Source: Rhizophagus sp. LPA8_4_AMF
Taxonomy: Eukaryota > Glomeromycota > Glomeromycetes > Glomerales > Glomeraceae
Assembly: GCA_021464525.1 (NCBI GenBank)
Contig: JADRCO010001256.1
Span: 1 to 20,915, forward strand
Reading direction: 5' to 3'
DNA length: 20,915 nucleotides
Shown piece by piece: positions 1-9,886 of the stretch (its first letter is position 1; every line of letters begins with the position of its first letter). The notes below the pieces were generated by a model, which was not told the origin of the DNA, ran no database searches, and worked only from the letters and a program-made list of their open reading frames with translations. The position numbers and the translations under genes are program-made.

Positions 1-1301
1 AAAAAAAAAGAAATTATTTCACTTTTTAATACCAAGTAATAAAAAACATATAAAACTATGAACAAAGGAACCAGTGGTCCAATTTGTATAAAACAACTTC
101 GCCTATATAGAGTCAGCATATACAACCTTAACTTTTTAGATCAGCGGTTTTTCCAAGTATACATGTTAAAAAATTAAAAAAAAGTAAAATTTTCGCAAAA
201 TTTAATATGAAAATTCATTTGTGTAGCTGATTTTTATGAGTGATAGTTCTGGCAGTTTATTAATTAGTCTGTGTAATCTTAAATTGGCCTCCGTATATTT
301 ATCTAACCTCTAAGTAATACAAATTTCTGTACAATATAAACTTCTGTAATATTTAACATATAAGGATAAATTTATACAGTTAGAAAGACACAGTTCTGAA
401 CTTCACTATTTAACTTTAAAAAGCTGCATTCCTTAAGAAACTTTTTGAAAAATCTTTGTATGAAGTTGCAAATATGAATATATGATTTTGTGATTAGGCA
501 ATCTTGAATTTTATTGGTTATTAATATTTTTTTATAAACAATCTATATATTAGACACAAACAAATGATTGACAAAAAATTTACCACATGACATATATAAA
601 AAAATAACTGATACGTAATATCTTAAATACGTTTTACATATACTGATTGTATATGCTATTAGTGTTTTTGAAGGACTTTTTTTTTGCAACTTTTTAATAA
701 TTAGTGATATATATGTCATAAGTTGACTATCTTTCAATTTCTTAAAAAGGTTATTATAACATCTTTTTACCTCTAGTTTATTCTTCTATTCCTGAATTTT
801 TTATGGACTAGCTTAAGTGTTAATAAATGATAGTTTATATTCAGTTATTTTAAAAATAAAATATATAACATCTTTGACCTTAGATGTGAATATTTTCCAT
901 ATGCTTCTATGTTGTTGTACTAACTATTAAAAAAAGATATTAGTATGAAATTTTAATAAAATCAAAATTGTTTTAATTTACGGTCTGGCTAATTTTTTTT
1001 CATAGAAAAGATTTTTTTTAAATTGTAGAAATTCTGGATTTTCTTTTCTTAAGAATTTTTAGTCGCAATTTTGTATTCATTCTATAAAGAATATATGGAT
1101 TTTTTAAATAATATTTTTATAATTTTTTTAACAAGTTTCTAATCAAACAAGATTAGCACATCAATTGTACATTAAATAATATTCATCTTTATTACTTTTA
1201 TATAATTCAGATTTATTGTATTATTTTTTTTGATATTATCAATAAGTTTTTTTCTATATCTGAGAGATGGGTTTTAAAATCTTTTTATCTAGTAATAATT
1301 A
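1..1301. other. AT-rich gene-free stretch
   Basis: I see no gene here. Open frames are short, low in complexity and lack any recognisable domain; the longest, near 543-737 on the minus strand, reads as AT-rich noise. There are homopolymer A and T runs but no tandem array and no RNA gene that I can recognise. Confidence 0.7.
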
Positions 1302-1545
1302 GTGTTCTGAGCAAACTGAATCAGATCAAATTTTAGTTAAATCTAATTTGATCTAAATTTGGATTAAATTAAGTTAAATCTGATTTGATCCGAATTTGAA
1401 TTAAATATACTTTGATCTGATTCAATTCAAATTTGAGTCAATCTGGTTTGATCCAATTCAGATCTGATTTAAATCTGAATTGAATTCAATTTGAATTTTA
1501 TTTTTTCATTTAATTTTATAAAAAAAATGCTAAAATAGTATTTTA
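1302..1545. repeat. Left inverted arm of the 2.15-kb element
   Basis: This arm starts GTGTTCTGA and continues through about ten degenerate copies of a GATCTGATTT / AATTTGAAT word. It closes with the block AAAAAATGCTAAAA-TAGTATTT. It pairs in inverted orientation with 3239-3447. The arms are diverged rather than identical, which suggests an old insertion. Confidence 0.55.
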
Positions 1546-2028
1546 ATAATTAACTTAATAATAAAAAACATTTTACAACGTTTTTCTTATTATTTTATTA
1601 AAAAATATTGTGAAAATATTTTTTTAATAGGATTTTGTTTTTTATTGCTATGGCAATATATCGCTAGGACCTCATATGTTACGTATTTAATGAACCAAAA
1701 ATGTGATTTTATTAGTTAATATTATTTAAGCAAATCAATTATTAACATTAATTATTAACATTATCACATCCTCTTAATTAATATATTCCTTATATTTAAT
1801 ACATTTTTCTACTCTATTAATACATTTTATTTATACATTAAATTATTACTTTACTAGTGGCCAACTTTCCCGCATTTTTTGCAATGTCAAAGCATATAAT
1901 CATCCTTATTAGATAATGTCGCTTTATCACAAATATCATTACAATTGTCTACAAAATAATAAAATAAAATAAAAGAAAGATTAGAAATGGTTACTATTCT
2001 AACCTGAAATCATCTATCCTAATCTTTA

Positions 2029-2575
2029 ACACACTCTCCTTACACTAACCCTAAGCTACTCCAAATCATAACAACTCTAAAGACAATGCAACTAATCTAA
2101 ATCAACTCTACTAACCCTAACCCTAAACTACTCCAGATCAAGACAACTCTAAAGACAATACACCTAACCTAAACTAACTCTTTTTATTCTAACCCTAAAC
2201 AGCTAAGCTACTCCAAACTAAACAACTCTAAAGATAACACACTTAACTAAAACCAACTCTCCTTATCCTAACCTTAAATTACTCCAAATTAAAGTAACTC
2301 TAAAGACAACACATTTAACCTAAACCAACTCTTTTTACCCTAACTTTAAGCTACTTTAAACTAAGATAACTTTAAAGATAACGCACCTAATCTAAACTAA
2401 CTCTCCTTACCCTAACCTTAAGCTACTCCAAACTAAAACAACTCTAAAGATAACGTACCTAACTTAAACCAACTCTTCTTACCATAATCCTAAGCTATTC
2501 CAAATCATAATAATTCTGAAGTTAACGCACCTAACTTAAACTAACCTCTTTGCCTTAACTCTAAATTCTATTTAA
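2029..2575. repeat. 72-bp tandem minisatellite, about 7.5 copies
   Basis: The word AACTCTAAAG, or a one- to two-base variant, starts at 2073, 2145, 2224, 2296, 2368, 2440 and 2512. The steps are 72, 79, 72, 72, 72 and 72 bases. Between these anchors each unit carries, in order, a CACCTAACCTAAAC-like segment, an AACTCTCCTTACCCTAACC-like segment and a TAAGCTACTCCAAACTAAA-like segment. Copies differ by roughly 10-20 percent. The plus strand is almost free of G. The unit is 24 codons long, but no frame stays open, so I do not read it as coding. Confidence 0.9.
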
Positions 2576-2904
2576 TTATATACCTTGAGCAAATTTCAAA
2601 AAATAAATATTATTGTATTCTTCTTCCATAATCCATAAGGTAGTATTACGTAAAAGGGAAAAATTATTTATAGATTTTACGTTCTATATTAAAGAAAGAA
2701 AAAGTAAAAAAATCTAGAGCAAATGTGAAAAATACTGATTTACTATAAATTGACAATAATCAAAAAGTTTAATAAAGTATACATCATGTGACTATTATAT
2801 TAAAATTACGTAATTCACATGATAAAAGGGGACTACTAGCAACAAATCATATCAGCAATAAATGATAATTTTCTTTTTAATAATATATTTAATATACATA
2901 TTGC

Positions 2905-3057
2905 CCAAATTATTTTGGAATGCCATAATTATAATTTGGGATGCTGTAATTCATTCAGTTTATATGTAATTTACTATATAAAGTGCCAAAATAATTTGGG
3001 ATGTCATAATTGAATTTGGGATTTTACTTATAATTATGGCAGCCCAAAATAATTTGG
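2905..3057. mobile_element. Small MITE-like element with 30-bp inverted repeats
   Basis: The left arm (2905-2934) begins CCAAATTATTTTGG and continues TGCCATAATTATAA. The right arm (3028-3057) is its reverse complement at 28 of 30 positions, the two mismatches being adjacent. Further copies of the AATTTGGGAT word lie between the arms. At 153 bp, with no coding capacity, it fits a miniature inverted-repeat element nested in the larger one. No clear target-site duplication is visible. Confidence 0.6.
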
Positions 3058-3238
3058 ATAGCATGTATAATATTTAATAAGAAAAGTTATTTCACAATAT
3101 TTTTCTTATTATTTTATTAAAAAATATTGTGAAAACATTTTTATAATAATATATTTAATAAAAAAATATTGCAAAACATTTTTCTTATTATTTTATTAAA
3201 AAATATTTCAATATTTTTTTTAAAATAATTTATAAAAA

Positions 3239-3447
3239 TAAATACCGTTTTAGCATTTTTTCTTTGATTTATGAAAATAACTGGATCTGATTCAGATCTG
3301 ATTCAGATCCATTCAAATCTGATCTGATTTGATTCAATTTGAATTTTGAACGAATTAAATTTGAACAAATTTGAATCAGATTACAGATCATAAACATATA
3401 ATCTGATCTGATTTGTTTCAAATCAAATTGGATTTTTTTCAGAATAC
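3239..3447. repeat. Right inverted arm of the 2.15-kb element
   Basis: On the minus strand this arm reads GTATTCTGA, then degenerate GATCTGATT / AATTTGAAT words, then AAAAAATGCTAAAACGGTATTT, mirroring the order of the left arm. It ends at a TA dinucleotide (3448-3449). Confidence 0.55.
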
Positions 3448-4810
3448 TAGTGATAAGTGCTTTAAGTCTTGCAATTATTTGTGTATTAAATCTTAAGAGC
3501 TTTTCTATTATTTTTTGTTAATTTCAACAAAAAATTTAATTTAATATTAGATTGTGTATAATTTTTTATAAAAGAATATGATACATGTCATGTTATATAT
3601 ACCTTTAATGCTAATTCTCACCAAATCTCTTTTCGCTATTCTTATTTTTATTACATTTTGTAGTAATTCTCACTTTAATACTATTATCAGGTATTTTCAT
3701 CCATCTTTTACCAGACCTTTTTTGAGTCTCTTCACTATCTTTATTACATCTTGTAGCTATCTTTAAAAGTTTGTTCTATAAAATATTTTATTAAGTAAAT
3801 TTGAAAAAAGTGATAATATGTAAACTAGAAAATCAAAAAGGAGAAAAACATAAATTCAGAAAAAGGTGATAAACTGTCATAATACCATTTCCATCATTCT
3901 ATATTAAAAAAACTTGCAAAATATTGCAAAAAATGAATGAATTAATGCAAAAATTTTGCAACATAATATTACTAAAAAATATTGTAACACTTTCATGAGA
4001 GAATTTTAAAAAAACTTTTGTAAAAGCATATTATACAATCACAAATATATAAAATACTACAATTTATAAAAAATAGTACTATCATATATTGCATATATTG
4101 AGTTTTATGCATGAATGATCAAAGCCATTTGGCTGATTAGATTGATAAAATTAATAGTAATCTTAAGTGTTAAGCCATATAGATTTAACTTTTAATATTT
4201 TCACATTTTTTATATTTATAACTAATTATTGGTTAAAAGTCACTTTAAGTGTAAATTTATGACTGATTATTTGTTCAAATTAGTGATGAGATTGAGACTA
4301 CTAATTCAGCTGTTAACTTTATACATTTATTTATTTATTCAATTATTCCATTAAAACATAATATTGTAAAAGTGATTTTACATATTAAGCCATACTTATA
4401 ATTGATTGTATTATCAGAAATTGCAATAACCTGCAATTTTTATATAATCTTTAAAATTGCAGGTTTTATTAAATATTCTAAACAAAAATCTTGATTTTCA
4501 AAGTTTTTTATTATATTTTAATATACTTTACATATATTTATTATTAAAACCTTTTTTTTAAATATTACTTCCTTTCACTTTTTTTGCTCTCATTATAAGA
4601 AACATTAACATTTCTTTTTTTTTTAAATAAAAAAAATGAAAAAAATGAAAAATTATATGTTAACTTTTTGCAAATTTTAATAATTTACTAAAATTATCAT
4701 TTAAAAGAAAAATCTGTTTCTAAAGAAATAAGAATAAGTAAGTAAAAGAATGAAAAAAATGAAAAAAAATAAAAATATATTAATCTTTCATATTGCTTGT
4801 ATTTTTAAAA
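3448..4810. other. AT-rich gene-free stretch
   Basis: No gene is supported. The 62-codon open frame at 3578-3766 has a hydrophobic, T-driven composition and no recognisable domain or intron partner. The one structured element is the hairpin at 4428-4465, listed separately. The rest is low-complexity A/T sequence. Confidence 0.65.
4428..4465. repeat. Perfect 13-bp hairpin
   Basis: AACCTGCAATTTT (4428-4440) is followed after 12 bases by its exact reverse complement AAAATTGCAGGTT (4453-4465). It is short and isolated, with no gene next to it. It could be the core of a decayed inverted-repeat element; I cannot assign a function. Confidence 0.7.
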
Positions 4811-5064
4811 GTATTATTCTAAAAGAATCATTCAGTCCAAAAAAAACTAAAAATTAATCAGATAATTAAATCTGATCATTTGATTTGAGTCAATTTGTGT
4901 TAATCTTTTCCTGATTTAAGTTAATTCCAAATCAATTTTTATTTGAGTTGATTTGAGTCAGATTAAAAAATTTTATATATCAACTTGTTTCAAATCAACT
5001 TGATTTTTTTGAGTCAAGTATAAGTTACCCCTTAACTTAATTTGAATTGACTTATTCAGAATAC
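4811..5064. mobile_element. About 254-bp element related to the 2.15-kb element
   Basis: The right end reads TTCAGAATAC followed by TA (5065-5066), the same terminus as the larger element's right end. The interior is again built of degenerate words, here GAGTTGATTTGAGTCAG and AAATCAACTTGATT, a sister of the GATCTGATTT word. The left boundary (GTATTATTCT at 4811) matches only loosely and lacks a clean TA, so its exact start is uncertain. Confidence 0.4.
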
Positions 5065-6460
5065 TAATATAAATAAATAAGTAGTTTTAACTTTATTAAA
5101 TAAAATTTAATTAATAAAAGAGTTGATTTTATTTATAAAAAATTTAAAATGAATTAGTACAATTAGTAGATCTAATTACAATTATTTTATATATATTTAG
5201 TTATATTCTATATATATTATTACTTAATTTTAATATTTATTAAGATTTAAAGACTAACTATTGTACTTTATAGAATAAAAAGAAGATACTATTTAAATAA
5301 CAGCAAAAGAAATATAGAAATATAAAAGTAATAAGCTATATATAGGATAATATTAATAAAAAGTTAATTTTTAAGTTATCTTAACAAAGTATAATATCAC
5401 TAGAGATTAATACAGCATATAAGTTTTCTTTAAAAGCTGTATTGGCAAGTTTTTATCTGATATGTGATAATGTTATTTATAGGGATTTATTTTTTTTACT
5501 AACTTTCTTTAGAGTAGACTTTAATTTTATATAATATCAAACTAAGTTTGCTTATTTTTTAATTTTTTTTTTTTCTCTCTTTATTTTCCTTTTTTCAGAA
5601 TTTCCAGAATTTCCCTTTTTTTATTTTTATTGTTCACTCTTCTCTTTTTTTTTTAATACTTATTGGGCATATCTTACTTATAAAGTAGGATTTTTTAAAT
5701 GTAATTATTGCTATTAGTAATCCAATTTTCTTTTAATAAAGTTCTGAATCCTATGAAGGTAAATTTAAAAAAAAAAATTGGAATTTAAGGCTGAAATATA
5801 TTTTTATAATTATTATTATATGCTATTTGTACTATTGGACTAGTTAAATTTGGAATAGTTATATCATATAGGTTAGATATTTAGATTATGCAATGTAAAA
5901 ATTTTTTTGACCTTTTTAAAAATGGTAAAAATGGTTACCGGTTCTGAAAGATCATAATCTCACTAGTTCTATATCATAAAAAGATGGATAAGTCCATCTT
6001 ATGTAAAACTGGGTCTTTTGGTCTTTAGTAATTCAGGCTAGAATTATAAACCAATTATGAACCCTCAAGTCACATGATTTGGATAAATATTTAGCCATCA
6101 GGTGAAATTTTTTTACTGGCTAAACTTAGTAACACAAATCTTTTAAATCCCTGAATTATGCAATTACTTACTGTGCCACAAGACCACAGTCTGTCCTATC
6201 AAGTCCAATACAAACTCGGAGTTGAAAAATCGACATTTAATACATTTATTTACTTAAACATAATACTTAAAGTTATGTTCCATTCAAACATCCATTTATT
6301 AAAGTTTTTCATATAAACATATAGATTAATTTAATTAATTGATTTAAAATATTAATTGTAATATTCATAAATATTATCAACCTTTGTGATATTGATAAAA
6401 TTATTTCTAAGCTCTATGATAATAAATAGTTAATTCTTTCCATTCCATTCCATGCACAAA
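5065..6460. other. Intergenic stretch downstream of the carbonic anhydrase gene
   Basis: No coding exon is supported. Base composition becomes less extreme from about 5930 to 6230. On the minus strand that part holds tRNA-promoter-like words, listed separately as a possible SINE remnant. Just downstream of the carbonic anhydrase stop, 6240-6460 is AT-rich and probably holds its 3' untranslated region. Confidence 0.55.
6053..6097 (-). other. Possible tRNA-derived SINE remnant (A-box and B-box words)
   Basis: On the minus strand, TGGCTAAATAT (6087-6097) resembles an RNA polymerase III A box (TRGCNNAGYGG). GGTTCATAATT (6053-6063) resembles a B box (GGTTCGANNCC), preceded by GTGACTTGA as in a T arm. 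The 23-nt gap is shorter than the usual 30-40, and no clover-leaf can be drawn. This is not a functional tRNA. Confidence 0.2.
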
Positions 6461-7428
6461 TCATTGCTTTCCAGTGGTAACACCTATATCTTCTAAATGC
6501 CCTTTCTTTATATTAAAAACCCAACCATGAATTGCTAATTTTCTTTTTTTATCTTTCCAAGCTTCTTGGACAACTTCATTTGAAGCAATCTTTGATACTT
6601 GATTTGATACATTAATTTCAACCAATCTTCTATGTAATTTATCTTTTTCACTTTGGGACATACTGGATTCAATCATGGGATCTGGAAATAACTCTGGGTA
6701 ATTATCTTTCACTCTTCGAATATCCGATAGCCAAGCTTTTAAATTTGGACTAAGATGATCTTTACATGCATTCATTACTCCTGCACATTGTGTGTGACCT
6801 GTAGTAGAGAAAAATTCATTAGATTTTGATGTTTTCTTGTAATACCTTGAAGATATTAACTTACCACACACAATTATATGTTCAACTTTTATATAATGTA
6901 CGGCAAATTCTAATTCTGACATACAGTTAAGATCATTTGCATCGAATTGATTCGCAATGTTCCGATGTACAAATATTTGACCAAAACCTAACTGAGTGAT
7001 TGTTTCAGGTACAACGCGAGAATCAGAACAACCTAAAATTGATATAGAGAAAAATAGAAGTTGAAATTAAAGAGAAATTATAAACCTTCTAATAACAACT
7101 TACCGATCCAAAACAATTTTGGTTCTTGCCCTTTATTTAAAGTTTCAAAAAACTTTATTTCACGTAAAGAATTTGCATTTGCCCATTTTCGATTGTTTTC
7201 TAATACATCTTTTAATCCTTTATATGGTCTAATGAGGTCAGGAACATGAGCTTTAATCATATTTGGATCTTCCTTTTCCTCATATTTTGGATAATGTATT
7301 TGTGGTAAAATCATCGATCTTGGTAATGTTGGCTTCACATTTGAATTCAAAATGCCGGGATTCTTTAATGCTGGTAAACCTTTTAACCAATCTGTAATAT
7401 GAGCTTTAACATTACCTCTTGGTGACAT
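6461..7428 (-). CDS. NCE103: Beta-class carbonic anhydrase
   Basis: A zinc enzyme that interconverts CO2 and bicarbonate, normally supplying bicarbonate to carboxylases and used in CO2 sensing in fungi. I read three exons: 7104-7428, 6865-7032 and 6461-6798, with GT-AG introns of 71 and 66 nt. They sum to 831 nt, or 276 residues. The zinc ligands are Cys110 (in CSDSRV), His166 and Cys169 (in CGHTQCAGV); Asp112 and Arg114 form the usual catalytic dyad. The HTxCGG motif has Ala at 170 instead of the first Gly. Some 80 residues precede the conserved NRKWA segment, longer than in yeast Nce103; an organelle signal is possible but not clear. The start at 7428 is chosen because homology and composition fade upstream, but the frame stays open to 7704. 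The 66-nt intron is in frame, so an unspliced reading would wrongly insert 22 residues before HTQC. Confidence 0.9.
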
Positions 7429-8290
7429 CTTTACTGCGGAAATACGAATAAGTTTCAATTTACAATATACAATTGACACTTTAAATTGTTCAACAGCAAA
7501 TTCCTTCCCTTTTATAATGAATCGAATGGAGATTATAAAAATCAGATCAGCTATTTGACTTCGTGGGCGTATAAATCTGTTTTGTATTTCGCAGATGTGA
7601 GATATTATAAGTAAAAAATATTTTGAAGATCTTGCTATAAGTAGATAATAACACCCCAAAAAAGGAACATGATTTCGGCCAATTAGAGAGTCAGATTTTG
7701 CCAATATATAGTAGGTATGACAAGATCTCTAATTTTATTAACGGAAATATGACGTCATCACATCCATCAAGGAATCTGTGTATCGGGTTATCCGACACAA
7801 TCAAAATAAGATTAATAATCATTATTATTATTATCCGAGTCCAGAACTACAAAAACAAGTAGTATGCATTTTTTAAATGGGGATCGACTCTGTGACCAGA
7901 ACCTGGTCCTTCAACAAAAAAATTTTTGACATTTCGTTGTTATTTTTCGACGATCAATACAATTTATTCGATGCACATGAAAAAAAAATTATCGAATTAA
8001 CACTACAATAACCGTTTTAAGCATTCCAATACAAAGACAAGAAGTGCCAAATATATATGATGTACATAAGCCATTTGTCTGTCTTGAGATTTAAAAAACC
8101 GATTTTAACCTTACCCGTTATTGAGATAAGCATTTTTATACATATTTTTTTAATATTTCCAATTTTGACGATCATACAATATGTTCTATTTATATTTCAT
8201 CACATCATCACATGGAGTTCAAAAATTTATTATAAATTGAAACATTTTTTTTTTTCCCCTCATTTTAGCAAAAAAAAAAACGCTTTAATC
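7429..8290. promoter_or_regulatory. Divergent intergenic region shared by carbonic anhydrase and peroxidase
   Basis: This 862-base gap separates two divergent starts, so it should hold both promoters. It contains a perfect CRE/ATF palindrome at 7750-7757. On both sides the coding frame stays open well into the gap: 92 codons upstream of the carbonic anhydrase start and 78 upstream of the peroxidase start. Acceptor-like sequences precede each ATG (CCGCAG ending at 7434 on the minus strand; CATTTTAG ending at 8268 on the plus strand), which would fit introns in the 5' leaders. Confidence 0.5.
7750..7757. promoter_or_regulatory. CRE/ATF-type palindrome TGACGTCA
   Basis: A perfect 8-bp palindrome matching the consensus of ATF/CREB bZIP factors, which in fungi often mediate oxidative and osmotic stress responses. 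It lies 322 bases upstream of the carbonic anhydrase ATG and 534 upstream of the peroxidase ATG. Binding is inferred from the motif only. Confidence 0.4.
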
Positions 8291-9372
8291 ATGTCAACTT
8301 CAGGAGATTATGATGCTGTACGTGAAGATATTAAACAACTTATTCCCAATAAAGATTTGTCTAAAGATGGACTTGGTCCAATTTTTGTACGTTTAGCATG
8401 GCACGCTTCTGGAACTTATGATAAGAACACAAAAACCGGTGGTTCTAATGGAGCTACAATGAGGTTTTCTCTTGAAAGTTCTGATGCTGCTAATAACGGC
8501 TTGGATATTGCACGAGATTGTTTAGAACCATTAAAAGCAAAACATCCTTGGATTTCTTGTAAGTTTCGTTGTTCTAGCAACCATTATGGATATGATTAAT
8601 TGACGAACCCCTCCGTGAGGTTTTTCACTAAAAAAAAATATTATTTTTTTACACCAGATGCCGATCTTTGGACTCTTGCCGGTGTTGTTGCTATTAAGGA
8701 ATTGGGTGGACCAACTGTCCCATGGAAACATGGTCGTGTTGATGCCACCGATGAAAGTTTAGTTCCACCCAACGGTCGTCTTCCAAATGCCGAAGAAGGC
8801 GAACAACATGTTCGAGATGTTTTCTATCGTATGGGATTCAACGATCGGTTAGTATTCACAATTTGATAATTTATGGATAATAAAATAGTTGCTGAATCTT
8901 CAATTTTATATTGGTTTAAAAAATCTTAGTGAGATAGTCGCTCTCATTGGAGCTCATTGTCTCGGTCGATGTCACAAAGATCGCTCAGGATTTGAAGGTG
9001 CTTGGACCTTAACTCCGACCAAATTTAATAATCAATTGTAAGTATTAGACAAATCAATTTATTTTGATCTATTAAAATACCTTTAATATTTAAATAATCC
9101 TCTCCTTCCCAATGTTTTTTAGTTATGTTCAGTTATTAAAGAAGAGTTGGTCCACAAAAGAATTAGATAACGGACTAAAACAATTTAAAGATGAAAATGA
9201 TAGAATTATGATGCTTCCAGCTGATATGGCATTTCGCACGGATCCGGAATTCAAAAAAATTGTCGAGGAATATGCTAATGATAAAGAAACATTTTTTAAT
9301 GATTTCGCTGCGGCATTTGGAAAATTGTTGGAACTTGGAGTTCCACGATCGAGTGGTGAGGCTCGATTATAA
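8291..9372 (+). CDS. CCP1: Cytochrome c peroxidase (class I haem peroxidase)
   Basis: Reduces hydrogen peroxide using electrons from ferrocytochrome c. I read four exons: 8291-8558, 8658-8847, 8930-9037 and 9123-9372, with introns of 99, 82 and 85 nt. They sum to 816 nt, or 271 residues. Distal haem-pocket residues are Arg34, Trp37 and His38 (VRLAWHAS). The proximal His162 (GAHCLGR) is followed by Trp178, the position of the radical-forming Trp191 of yeast, and by Asp223 in MLPAD, its hydrogen-bond partner. The full Arg/Trp/His and His/Trp/Asp set favours cytochrome c peroxidase over ascorbate peroxidase. From the ATG at 8291 there is no mitochondrial presequence, so this form would be cytosolic. 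The frame stays open upstream to an ATG at 8057, adding 78 mostly hydrophobic residues; whether these are translated is unresolved. Divergent from the carbonic anhydrase gene. Confidence 0.92.
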
Positions 9373-9886
9373 TTAAATAAAAATGTAATTTTTAATAAAA
9401 AATAATCTTTCGATCGTCTTGTATTATTTTCTCTTATATCAACGATCATTTAGATACGGAAAATGTTGCCTGTTAAAAATCACTTCGAACTCCCGTGATG
9501 ATTAATTTTTAATAAATATGTATGTCCCGATAAATTTTTTTCGCATTTAGAACTTGCATCACGTTAGTAGTTTTAACATTGCTTTAGTCTAATCTAGAAT
9601 CCACACACGTAAGGCAAGATTATAAAGAATGAGATTTTTTTATTTGATTTCCTTATAGGGATCAAACAAAATAAATTGGCATATTTTATAAAAATAAGTT
9701 CTATTTTTTTCTTTTTGTTCAAATTTATATTATTAATAAAAATACAGAAAAAAGTCAAGAATCTTTGCTTTCCCCAAAGTAAAGAATTCTGACAAAATTG
9801 AGATAATAAAATAAACAAACACAAATAAAAAGCACAGCTCTTAAGTTGTGTTAATGACAATAACGTAAAAAAAGGAACACGACTAT
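9373..9886. other. Convergent 3' intergenic region
   Basis: Lies between the stops of the peroxidase gene (+) and the unrecognised membrane-protein gene (-). It probably contains both 3' untranslated regions, with AATAAA-like words near 9374 and 9389 for the peroxidase. The open frame at 9594-9860 (-) has no recognisable domain and I treat it as noise. Confidence 0.55.

Larger units (their letters stand above)
1302..3447. mobile_element. 2.15-kb non-coding element with inverted, repeat-rich ends
   Basis: The left end reads GTGTTCTGA and the right end TCAGAATAC, so the termini are inverted and nearly identical, and both are flanked by TA (1300-1301 and 3448-3449). Inside each terminus lies about 170-200 bp of degenerate GATCTGATTT/AATTTGA words. 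Next comes a matching inner block, AAAAAATGCTAAAA followed by GTATTT (left about 1521-1544, right about 3241-3262 on the opposite strand). A near-palindromic 29-nt AT word recurs at 1581-1609, 3100-3128 and 3179-3207. The interior holds a 72-bp minisatellite and a smaller inverted-repeat element, but no transposase frame. TA flanks would fit a Tc1/mariner-type non-autonomous element; the superfamily is inference. Confidence 0.55.

Noticed and set aside
2029-2575. CRISPR-like array
   Set aside because: The 72-bp units are contiguous and diverged across their whole length; there are no unique spacers and the genome is eukaryotic.
3578-3766. 62-codon plus-strand open frame
   Set aside because: Hydrophobic, T-driven composition, no domain, no splice partners, and it sits in repeat-rich AT DNA.
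6461-6922. A single-exon 153-residue carbonic anhydrase fragment
   Set aside because: It reads through a 66-nt in-frame intron (6799-6864) and lacks the first zinc Cys, which lies in the upstream part of the gene; the three-exon model is complete.
8531-8731. Minus-strand open frame inside the peroxidase gene
   Set aside because: Antisense shadow crossing an intron of the well-supported peroxidase gene.
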